A DNA stretch of 64,000 bases from Musa acuminata AAA Group (Eukaryota > Streptophyta > Magnoliopsida > Zingiberales > Musaceae): NCBI RefSeq assembly GCF_036884655.1, contig NC_088338.1:1856001-1920000 (forward strand). The letters run 5' to 3'. Made by a program: the position numbers and the translations under genes. Under the pieces are notes generated by a model. It saw only the letters and a list, made by a program, of their open reading frames with translations, ran no database searches and was not told the origin of the DNA. Below are positions 51,111-63,900 of the stretch, one piece after another. Each line of letters starts with the position of its first letter. Position 1 is the stretch's first letter.

Positions 51111-51916
51111 ATGCGAATAACTTTTCGCTTTCAGATATTTGGATCCATTAATTATAGTAGATGATTGTTGGCTGCCAAGCATGATTATCCTCGAGAACAT
51201 TTAAAATAATCTTGGCACTTGCAAGGGATTTTATCGTCTCAAGCTAAATGGATAACCTTAATGGATTCGTTGATTGATGCGTCCTTTTACATTATGTTCT
51301 TAATAACGTTAATCAACTAATTCATAATTTCCTTTGGATAAAAGATGACAATCACAAAGGTTAATATTAGATTATTCTCCTATGAGATCACCGCTGTAGA
51401 CAGATGAAAGCTGCAACTCATTTTTCTCTTCACAGAACCTGTTCAAAGAAACAGAAAACCTCACAATACCTATGGTCCAAATGGATCAGCGCCTACTGTT
51501 TGATCTACCTTGCAATTATTTAAACCAACTCCGAATACAATATTTATGCTGATCCGCAAGCTAAACGTGTAAATCAACAAGAACTTTAACACGAAAAGAA
51601 GAAATAACAAATAAAAGAACACAGCAATTTAGAATGAAAAGGCAACTGTTAATGCAGAAAAAGAAAAAGAAAAATAAAGGCCCTAAAAAATTCCCTTAAG
51701 CATCAAATCTTTATTGTTAGGATTTTTACAGTGCATTGTTGTGACCAAGAGATGAATAAGAGAGGACTTAGTGCATTGTTGTGACCAAGGGATGAATAAG
51801 ACAGGACTCAGCTTTCTCAGCTCATGCATGCACAAGCGGAAAACAAATGAGCTAAGGGAACAAAATGTGAATAATTCCCGCTGTTAGGTATGATATTATC
51901 ATTCATATGTTCAACT
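51111..51916. other. Spacer and probable 3' untranslated region of the DAK gene
   Basis: AT-rich, no gene seen apart from the tandem repeat at 51729-51810. Confidence 0.5.
51729..51810. repeat. ~41 bp tandem duplication
   Basis: Two units of agtgcattgttgtgaccaag plus gatgaataag.aggact, with three differences by eye. Just beyond the DAK stop codon. Confidence 0.85.
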
Positions 51917-54900
51917 TTATAGTTGTTCGGTCTCGGAAGGTCGTAGCTTATTCTCGACAGCAAGAGCAGCAGCTCGATACCATGCTGCTGCAGCCATTGC
52001 TCCAGGGTCAGGAACCGAAGACAGTAGGTCAGCAGCAATGTAAGTAGATCGGCCAGCCTGCATGTTTGGACATCTCGTCATGTAGGTCAGCAGCACACAT
52101 ATGAATACATAAAGAAGCATACACACGTTACAAGAAGCTCATGGCCTACATGTGGAAGCTAAATCAAGGCAGGTAAAGTTTCAACTACAGTGAACTGCTT
52201 TATTAAGTTGCTTTCAACACTAATGCAAGCATATGTTCAGTGTCAGAGAAGTACTAGCTTTTAGCTTTTGAATCAAAACTGAAATGCATGAAAGGTCAGA
52301 TCATAATATTTTTTTTACATAAAGCATCAAAAAAATGCCTGCACATACAACATTAGTTGGTCATTACACCTAAATTGTAGATGCCTTATAGTTTATAACA
52401 TTCACAACTGCTGGTTTACAGACCATATAAGCTCTTGAATGGTATGATGGAAAAGGTATCACCTGAGCATGCATATTTTTGGTAGATTCTGCCCCAGTTA
52501 GTGCTGCTTCAGAGGACAGTAGAAAAGCTTTTAAAGCATCATCGCCAGTATCCAAAATCTGCTCGGTGCAAATAATTAAGATGAACTAATGTATATACGT
52601 ACAGGAACATAGATCTCAAAAGTATGCCTTTGCTTGCCTCTCTTAGAACTTTAGATGCTGGAATAAGCGCATCCAACATAGTCCGATACCCAGCAAGTGC
52701 ACCACCATATTTACTGACAGCTGCAACAGAAGCTTCTAGAGCAGTTGCCCCTGGATCAATGTATTTCGCATGACCATTATTATCTGAGAAAAATGTTCTG
52801 TGATCCACAATAAACGACAAGATAAAATTTCTTACATTGGCTTGGTGTGATAACTTGGTTGCCTTTCAAGCTTGCATATGCAGCCTTGCAGAATATATCA
52901 TACCTGTTTAGCATACAGCAAATACATTTTTCAAAAACTGATACACACACTAGCAGATGGAACAAAAAACAGATGTAAAACAAAACATCAATAAGGCTAT
53001 AGAAAGAATAATCAGAGTGATGATACAGTACAAGATCCCACTAGTTCCACCCATAACCCTTCTCAATGAGGCTCCGATCTCATTTACTGTTTCTGCAGCA
53101 TCATTTAGAGGATAACTGTGAAGCAGAAAAACTATAATTAGGAAGCAAATGAGGGAATCCAGAAAGGACGACTGGAACAAGTCACTCTTCTAGGACATTT
53201 GCATCATATGAACTATGAAGTTGCCCGTCGAGAATCAATCATCACAAATAATTCCAAAAACTTTTGCAGCTCAGGTTAACACAACATGCAAATGTAAGTT
53301 TCCGATAACAATTAACCAAACATTACCTTACCTGCTTATTCACAGTGTGCCTACAAAACTCAAACGGTTCGAAAAGTCGGGAGTCCATGCCTTAGACAAA
53401 AGGCTAAACCGCTGGACCCAATGTCAAGTAAAAGGACAGCCTGTTGTATGAGATTCCTGCCAATGTGGGATTTGGTAGGACCAATGTACCCAGTTTTGAA
53501 CTTACAGCAAAGAGGTTTTTACTTGACATGACCAGGTCACTACTGTGGCTTGGACATCCAGAAGCTAAGTATAGGGGCTTAATAATTGGTAAGCCACGAT
53601 ATTTAAAAGCCAAACATTTAGCAGATCAGTTACAGTGTATAATAAACTTGTATTTTTTTTACTAATTGGTTTAATCAATTAAATGATTACCCAGCAGATC
53701 AAGTGTAAAGATCTTGGACTTGATTTATTCCTCCAAAAATGATACATAGAACCCTGAGATTGACCTATAATTTATGATGTAGCATAAGTAATTCAAGCAT
53801 AAGTTGATCAATAATCATAAGTAATTCGAGCAAAATGTTGACAAACAAGAGATACAGCAAGTGACACCACATGGTCATTTGCAGTTAGTATATACAGCAA
53901 GTGACACCACATAGTCATTTGCAGTTAATGTGATCAGCCTTTGGTGCTTGCCAGATCTCCCTAAAAGATTCATAGATGTCGTATAGAAAGGTCGACAACT
54001 AGCATGAAATGAATAACTAACTAAAAAGTAAAAAGTGCCCATACCATCTCTTCATGTCTTCAAGAACAGCTGTTGCACCTCTATGCATCTGAACAGAGCC
54101 AGCAAGTAGAAATCTTAAAACAATGAATTGCATTTTCATTAATATGAAAATAAGGAATATGGTGTAAGTGAACTCACAGTGCTTCCACAGTCACCATCAC
54201 CGACTTTACTGTCCCACTCGTTTAATTTTTCCCTTAGATTAATAATCTCATTTGCAGCTGCCTCAATAGCAACCTCCATCATGCAGCCTTGCTCATTTAA
54301 TTCTTGTGGTTCATTAAATGTCCGCTAGAAAAAAGTGTAGTTGACCAAGGAATAAATATCAGCAGGAACATTGAAAAAGCCTCTTCTATGCATTATTTCC
54401 TACTTCTATAACAAGTAGGACCAGATGCAAATAGCTGATTTTCCAATTTCTTCAACCTATTTAAGAATACATATTTCTTTGGATCACTTATGTTGTGTGA
54501 CTATATCAAGTGAAAAAGAAGGTTTCCTATGTGTTATATTTGGTCCACTACAATGATTTTAGTACTGCTGAACAAGAGGTGATGGTTGGTCTCCTGAATG
54601 GTGCAATTCTGTGGTTTGCTCAATGGCACAGCCACTGAGGGCCGACCTCAAGCAATAAACATCCAGCAAAGAAAGTACTTGGTCCAGCATATAATACATA
54701 TTCTAGTAGCACTGGCTGATGTTAATACTCCATTTCCCTCCTCCAAAATTGCTCACTTCCCTCCTCCAAGATCAATATACACCCCCAGGATCTACCATTA
54801 AATTCTTAGCTGCATTTAATGTCACTGGGATTCAACTATTGATTAAATTAGCAGCAAATTAGAGAGTAGAAAAAATTAGTACATTTCAAAATTGACTAAA

Positions 54901-57900
54901 ACATCACTGGAAACAGAAATGAAACTTATAATAACATTTTTTACAGCACATCTTTTACAGCGATGTGAAAAGATAAACTAGAATAGAGTTCTACCTCATT
55001 AGTCTTTCTTGAACAAGATGCTGGCACTGGAATAGGGATTTTAGTAGGTGGGCGATCTCCTACAGGTTTAAAACACCTACTTAGTGCAAAAGTTTGGAAA
55101 TAAAATATGCAAGAAGTAATTAGCAAGCCCTTATTTTAGTGGCACCAGAGCAAGGTACCGTTAAAAACAACCTCACACCAACAAAAACAAACAAACACAA
55201 AAAAAACAAACAAGGAAAAATATGTTAACCAAGAAATTTTCTTGGATTACAACCAGCATTCATTACTTTGTTAGATCACTATGAAATATGCAGAAATAAA
55301 GTGAAGAAAATGTTTCCTGCTGTAAAAAAAAAAAAAAGGAATGACTACAAGGTTATTTATGCACCCATGTGACATGGTAGGTGCAATTCTTTCAGTTCCT
55401 CCATTTGTGTTAACAATAAGAGTTTACTCGATTTTATAAAACATTTCAAGAACAGGAAACTTGAAATTGTATGCCTCTTTGACCTTATATGTATAAAGTT
55501 TATAGCATCAAAGGCATGGACTCACCTAGTGTATATTCACTACTTAGTCACCCAATCACCATGTACCGGAAAAAGTATGTGCTCAAATGTATTTTTATGG
55601 TTGGCTAGTCAATGATTAGAAGATTTTCCTGGAAACATCATAATAAAAACCTAACAAATGTGTACTGAGTTTAAGTCATTACACAATCTGCTCATCAGTC
55701 TTTAGTCTTATATAATAACCATCAGGTTGCAAAATTAGTCTACATAATTATATAGCCTCCTCATTTGCAATAAAATTGGAACCCCAGGATGCAATTAGTC
55801 TTGGTCATGGCACACACTTGAGGGACATGCACATAGCATATTCTAAATGAAAGTTTGCTAAAATTATGGGAACCATTTAGCTAACAGATTTGATAAAAAA
55901 CTAAATCAATTTGCTTATTCCTAGGATGTGAGCAAAGTGATGGGAATGATCCTGTAATACAAACACTTACTACCTTCAACACCAACAGGCCAGGAAGGAG
56001 CTGAAGTTGTAGCATCTAGACGTTGCAGTATTGCTGGATCTGCCTTCATTATGGAAATGGAAAATCCTGTAGGAAGCAATCTTATTAATTAGTACTAAAA
56101 CAAGGTGAACATGGTAACCACTTAAATAAGCTAACCTGCCATATCAAGTGAAGTCATAAAGGATCCAGTATAAACACGATCAACAGCAAGTCCATGTTCT
56201 ACTTGTAGTTGTGGAACTGCCTTTCCGGCTGCAATCATCAGCTCCATCATGGGGATGGCACCAAGTCTGTGATTATACAGATTGGTTTAACCTTAGCACT
56301 GTATCTATCATTTTCCTAACACTGTGCAACAATAATGACTAAAATAACAAATTCAAATGTACTTTCTTTAATCGTTGTCACAAAACATGACTAACATATT
56401 CAAGACTACTACAGAAAGTTACAAATTAATTTTTTTGTATCCTTCCAGCATGAGTATAAAGGGGTTAATTTTTATACCAAACTAGAAAAAATAAATTATT
56501 GCAAATTTTCCGCAAAATTCCAAAATTAGAAGGATCTGTATTAGTTTACCAGCGCTAAACTTTTTTACTACATAACTAAAACACTAATTGGTGATGATGC
56601 ACCTAAGTCACCTACCTTAGGTTGAGGTTCAGAACCTCATCTGACAAACAGAAAAAGAGTTTTTTCGACAATTGTAAAAAAAATATGAAAAATTAGTTAA
56701 ACAGTGCAGCTAGATGGTTTATCTTTTAGTTGAAAATATTTAAAGATAATTTTGTTCTCAAAGTTCGGTGATCTTAATGCTTATTTATATAACAGAAAAG
56801 TCATGAATTAACAATAGTGGAATAAGGATGGATGCAATCTGATAATAAAATACCACTGCCTTATTAGTATGGTATGCAGTACCGAATGGTACCACCCGGT
56901 ATGGGCGGTACATACCGGTCCGACGGCATACCGGTACGTGGACCGCCCGGTACCGCTACAGTGATACCGTATTGGTACAGTAATATACTGTAGCAGTGCT
57001 ACAGTGCTACGGTATGAAAGAAAATATATAAAATTGTTCGGTACACCAGGGTGTACTGCTTGGTACGCCCTAGTGTACCACTCGGTACACCGATACCGTA
57101 CCAAGCCAATCTCGAAACACCGGTACGATACCGTATTGCATACCTTGCTTATTAGTAACTAGCTCTTCATATACAATAGTAATTTTTAATAGTTTCTCAA
57201 ACATACTTTGCTTGCTATTTTCATGAATTACCATCACAGGATAGCCCCCCTTTTTTTTTCTCTTTTAAAATAAAGGAAACAGTTCCACCTAGAAAATTAC
57301 AAAACCAAACCACTTTAAGAAATATACGGCAAAAATCCACTAGGTGAAAACCCAATTAGCACTTGCCTCTGCCAACCCTTCCCAAACTTTTTACTTTTGT
57401 GTATAATGAGACAAATCCTTCATTACATGTGTATAGGGATCCAAATCTTTCATTATCTTAACTAGACATAAAGTTCCTATAATGGCATTTGCCTCTTCCT
57501 ACCCTTACTCATGGTTTGCAGTTCCTAAGCAATGCTCTTGGAAGATTTTCCAAATCACAATTTTCACAAATTCCTCTATCTTACTCTTTATGGATGTGCA
57601 CTGTAATTGTATTGTGATGTAGAAGTATTTTAATATTTTTTGCATCATTCACCTTACCGGTCCGTACCAATGTACTGATCAGCTGTTAGCATGGTTTGTA
57701 CCAAGCTGTACCGAGCATACCGACACATGACACATAGGGGGATACCAATGTACTGCCTGTACCGGTCCCTTGTTAGATCAATACATACTACCCATATCGA
57801 GCGGTATGCCATGATACAACGAACCTTAATTTTTTGTTTGAATAACTTTTATTAGTTTATGACTCTTTTGCAAACATCAAAACTTGACATATGGCAACAT

Positions 57901-60900
57901 CTCATATGTTTCTTAGTTTCCTAAATTTCTCCAGAAGAAAAAGAAACCCAATTAGGAAAAAAGATGGAGAAATAAAAAACTAATCTTGATCTAGGTTCCG
58001 TCTCTACAAGAAAGTTTAATCATTCTACAATAATAGAAGCTTATTAGTCACATATATTATCAAAAAGAAAGATTATTTTCCAAAACAAATTCGGAATACA
58101 ACTTCCTCAAGTAAGGAAAAATAAAGTGAGTGACAATATTTTTGCATTATGGATGCAATTTCCTTTATTGCATTCTCCATTATTTCTTGTAGGTTTTTCT
58201 GTTTCTTCTTGTACTTCAAGGTCCATAGAAGGGGAAAACAATTGTAATGTGAGAGCAATCAAAATATGAACGAATGAATGAACAATAATACTTTTCTACA
58301 CTATATATGAGTGGTGTGAGGTGATATTACTTTTAGATGATACGATTTAATAATTCACATGCGAGAAAGACATGTGAAGGTGTGATTTTTGAGATATGTA
58401 TAGGCGTGAGACTTAATCCTGAACCAAAATGAGTCTGGTAGTCTTTTTATTTTGGCTTATATCTTATCTAACATCTTTTGTTCTCCAATATACAACTATG
58501 GAAACTTTAAAAGAAATATGTTTATTTGCTCCCATGCATTTGTCCTGTATCAGATTTGGTCTCAAAGCTATTTGTTAAATCAGATTTGGTATTAAAGTTC
58601 TATTTTAATCAAGACATTCTATTATTAAAGCCAATCTAAATTTCACTAATCTAAAATTGGGACGAGTTCTCAAGCAGTGGATGCAAATGATGCAAAATTA
58701 TTTTAATATAGTTTATGTTTGAATAAAATTGATCAGTTTAGGATTTCCTTTGCAAATGTCATTAGTTAGAAGACATTTCCAAAATTCTACTTTATTTTCC
58801 TGGATTACACAAAAGGAAAAAAAAGATAACCGATAAAAATATAGAATAAAAGAACAATCAGGTCTCCACAAGAAAGTTTCATCAATCCACAAAGGTAGAA
58901 TTTATCAATCAGATTTATTATTAAAAAAGAATCATTTGTCAAAATAAATTTAGAAATATATCTTCCCCGAAGAAGGAAAGATGAAATGATTAGTTTATTT
59001 TAATTTATAAAATGTAATTTTTTTATTATATTATTTCTTTTTTTTGTAAGTTCTCCTTTTTCCTTGTACTTGGATGCCAATAAAATGAGGTAAAACGACT
59101 GAAATAACAATCAATTGATGAATGAGTAAATGATTTTTTTTTTCCAACAATACGTGTGATTCCACATGGCACATGCGGATGTGCGTGAGACCTTCATTTT
59201 GGGAATTAATGCTTGAGCTAGAGAGTGCATCTACTGGTTTTTATTTTGTTTACTTTCATCTTATCTGAATTCTTCTATTCTCCATGCAGATGTAAATGAG
59301 ACCTTCATTCTGGAAGTTAGTATCAGATCCAGTGAGTAAAGTCTACTAGTTTTTATTTTTGTTTTATCTTATATAAAATCTTCTATTTTTCCATAATACA
59401 AATATTGAATCCTAGAAAAATTTTACTTTCTCTACTCTCTGTGTATTTGTCTTACATCAGATTTGGTATTAGAACTGCTTAAATTATGCAAAACTTCATA
59501 TTGGTCAAATATGCATGTCAGACTACTGAACCTTCACAGCTGCATACATAATTATACTCTGACAAGATCTGCAAAAACGAGAATACTAGAACTTTTACCC
59601 GTTAATCATAAGAACCACTCTGCTACCCCTGGTTATTGGAACATATTTTGTTTCCTGCAAGTAATTAAAATAGTTACAAATCTCTAAAAGGTAAGAGTTT
59701 TTAATATCAAGAAACACGAACATGACATTTTTCACCACAGTTCGTATGTATATGAATTACAAACAAGCATAACACTTCAAAATTATAATAATAGACCAGA
59801 TATGAAGGACTATTCATGTCACAACCAACATACAAGAACTTTTATGGTGGCACTACACAGACTGTGACAGTAAGGTACACTTTGATACACCAACAAGAAA
59901 CACTTTGGACAATGTTGATATATCAGTAAAGTTGTTATATTGGTACACCAATCTGGTTCAGTTGGAAAGGTCATTATGCACAGTATTCAAAACTATGCGA
60001 AGACCTATAACTGAACTATTCATGTAAAGAAAAACAGTTTTCAAATATTGGTGATAGTGTTATGATACCCACACAAGAACTTCTATGGTGCCAATACACA
60101 AACTCTAATGGAACAGTACACTTTGATACACCAATAGAAAAGACATTTTGGAAAATGTTGATACATCAGTAAAGTTGGTAAATTGGTATACCAATCTGGT
60201 TCAGTTGGAGAGGTTATTATGGCACAGTATTCAAAACTATATGAAGACTTATAACTTAATAAGAAGAAATCAGCCAACTTGCATATGGTATTTGATACTG
60301 AATTATTTTATACCTCAATACTCAATAAATTCCTCTTTTTTATATGATTGAAAATTTGAAATAACCTCTACAGCCCCACAAGATAGTCATTCCTAAATTG
60401 CTTGTTCCTATATTGTCAATCATAAAAATAGGCATTGATGATGCAGCCAGGCTTCAAGTCCAAGGAAATTACGTTGACAGCCAGGGCATACTAAGATTCA
60501 GTATTGAAATGTGTCACAGTCAAAATCATGAGGAAAATTCCATTTATTTTGTAGCTTCAAGCCTTCAACTAACAAACTCCAATAGTGGTCAAACACAATA
60601 AGATCACAGGATACAGGAATACACCAAACATGAAACTAGGAGACAGAATTGTTAGTTCAAAATTAATACAACAAAATATATTTCTTATATCTTATTCTTC
60701 TGTATCTGACATCACAAAGACCCTAGTGAACTCTAATTTTCAACAGTTCAAATCTCACAGTACTATGGTATAAAGGTGAACTAAAGTTTCCAACTTCTAT
60801 GATACAGAAAAAGACACTATCATAATTAGATTTGCAGTAGATAAAAGAAATTCATTTAATTTTTGATGGATTTTATTTTCAAAGATCACAGAAGAATATT

Positions 60901-63900
60901 CATAAACTTTCAACTAATGCCATCCTGGTGATAAAAAAAAGTAATTGAATTTAAGTACTAGATCACAACTTCTTTTCCAAACTGATAAAAAAAGCCTTTG
61001 AAAAAGGGACAGGGTGAAAATATAATCAGCCACAAGAAACAGATTAACAGAATGAAAGGAGAGATGATAATCGTGATAGTGAATTTTACCGGTGACAATA
61101 TCTGCTTGAGAACATGAGATACCACTACATCAACAGGTTGGAGATCGACAACAGCAGCACCAGGTTCTCCATGCTGAAAACACAGCCCAAAGAACAGTCA
61201 TGTTATTCTGTCAAAGAGAATGTCTGCACCTACAAAGTAAGATTTCCTACTTAACTTGGGATAGTGTATCAGGTGACATCTATAGAGGGTCAATATTTAA
61301 GAATATTTTAGGTTGAAAGGACAAACTCACAATATACAAATTCTGGTACTCGATCAATTTCTTGACAATGAGTGCTACTATGCTTAGGAATTAGGATCAC
61401 TTACAATTCCAAGACCAAGCTCCATCAACCCTGGACCTAGGCGATCTGATGTGACCTGACCAGGCAGTGTACAAACTGACAAGGCAACTCCCATCGTACC
61501 CACCATTTCAGATGCATGTTTTGCTTCTGCAGCAACATCAGCAAGGGATAGACCAGCATCAGCTGCTGCCCCAGCAACCTAAGAATAGGAAAATTAAGAA
61601 TTAAAAAAATAACAGAACTTGATTCAGAAGAAATTCCTAAATCAACCCACATGGAGTATGTGTGACAAGAAAATACTTAAACCTATTTGGAAGATGTAAT
61701 CTCAGTGTTTTATAGCGTTCTGCAGTAACATGAAATGAGGAAAGTTTGTTTCATGGATTTAACAAGCCCCACCTGTAACAGAACACCTTCCAATGAAATT
61801 AAAAGAAAGAGAGCTAGACTGTGGCCCTTGCACCAGCCCCTTTCTTCAGCATATATTCCACCTCATCCATCAAAAAACCCATTGGAAATATTGATGTTTT
61901 ATTATGATGCCTCTTATCTGGCTCCAATAAAATCATCTCTGTGTGTGTGCTCGCATGCGCTCAAGCACATGCCTTTGTGTTTCATTAGCAATCAGACACC
62001 TATTTTGTTTACTCTCACAGCTTCCCTCCTGCACCCCTACTTTGCACCGTCATTGCCATATTTCCTTTATTCCTTCCCTCCCAGCACCTGCTGCCACCAG
62101 ACAACAAACACCAACTCTCCTACATATTGTATAGTAAAAGAAAATAAAAAACTTGTAAGCCTCAGAAAACATTCAAAAGTTTTAAAAAGTTCATAACAGT
62201 CAAAGAGGAAAGAAGGCCATTTTAGGGTTTTCCCACCAAAAAAAGGGCTTACAGATGGGTTCCTAAGGGTTTTAGATAGACAGGATGTGACCTAAAATAG
62301 GTGACTGCCGATTCCTTGGTTTTTCATAGTCTATGCAAAAAAGAAAGATAAGCCTTGGATGACGCTTTTATTATCCTTAAGATGTAGGATATTGCTGGAC
62401 AACGTTTTAATATGTGTTGCATGAATAATCAGTAGAGAACATTGAAAAAATTTAAGTTTTACAAATAGAATAAATGATCCTACAAGGAAAATCTGAATTG
62501 TGACCACATCTAATTCTACACTCAAACCCCCACCTTCTCAAGGAATGCCTACCTATGACAAGATTTGTACATTCTCGACTTACAAGAAATTTCCTCATTA
62601 GAATTTGCATTTTCATGTCTTAAGTCCTCCAATTATAAGGAAATATTCTTGCTCAAAACTCATTTCTACTGATGACTAACTTCTGTATAAACACTCCTAC
62701 AATATGACACCCTCAATATATAATTTTTATATAATGCTTTGGTAGAATATTTTTTTAATGCTTTGGTACAAGATTTTTACTTATAATATGTACTGTTAAA
62801 CAAGGATTGTTGTACCGCCTGAAACGGTATGGTACGGGCAATACAAACCGGTCCATGCATGGACCGATACGTGGACCACCCCGTTTTAGGCAGTCTCAAT
62901 AAAAATAAAAGAAAATCAAAAGGTGGTGGGCCCCAATCCATTTCAGTATTAATTTTTTTTTTTAAAGGCAAATTAGGGCTCTTCTTGCGTACGAAGCCGC
63001 TGCGCTGCCTCTTTGATGCTGTCGTTGCTTCTCAAGTATCGATGCACCTTTTCTTTCTTCTTCTTCCTCCTATGTTCCTCCACCGGACCTTCCTCTTCAA
63101 TCTCTTTTTCTTCTTCGTTGGAACACCAGCGCACACAAGCATACTGTGTCGGCACACTAGTATGGAGCGGCACATCCCATGCCGTCAGCTCGGACTGATA
63201 TGTCAAACCTTGCTGTTGACAATCACAATATCTTTTAACAAAATTGATTTTTTTCACATGTTCTTAATTTTTCTCAGTTTTTCTTATAACTCTCTATTCT
63301 TTTCAATTGTTTGATTGTCTTTTTTGTCCTGCCACAACGCAAACTGTATTAACCAATCCAACTTATCCAGCTGATCCCATGTATCATGATCCTAATACAT
63401 ATAGCCAGTCTCAACTCAAAAAAGAATCCTAGTCCTTTAGATCTCTCAATATATGCATTGTTAAACAGAAAGCAACAGATAAATCAAATAATAGTACCCC
63501 AAAAATATACTCTTACACCATGTAATTTCAAGGATGATCATACAAAAAAAGGCACCAAAGAAAATACCTTATGAACAAGAATGGTCCCTGCCAATCCTCT
63601 TCGTCCAGCTATGCCTCGAGGTGGTGGAAGGGCACAATCATCTCCAACTACAACCATCTACAAATATCAAAGCAAATAGATCCCAGTAAATCCAATATTA
63701 ATGTTATATCAAGGTTGCTATATCATCAGTAGCATTTTACCTCTACTTTATATCCCTCTGATTTTGCTTGCTCAGCTGCTAAACCAAAATTGAGTCGATC
63801 ACCTGTATAATTCTGTTTACATCAAGAGAATGTAATTGTCAAAAGAACATTATTACGTCAACTGATTAACATTCTTCAAACAGTAAGCAAAAGCAAAGAA

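Noticed and set aside
61735..62196. 153-codon plus-strand frame within a DAK intron
   Set aside because: No recognisable domain, Pro/Ser/His-rich composition, antisense to a well supported gene.
62829..63314. 161-codon plus-strand frame within a DAK intron
   Set aside because: It overlaps the long CAAGG...CCTTG element, is rich in Phe/Leu from a pyrimidine tract, and has no domain.
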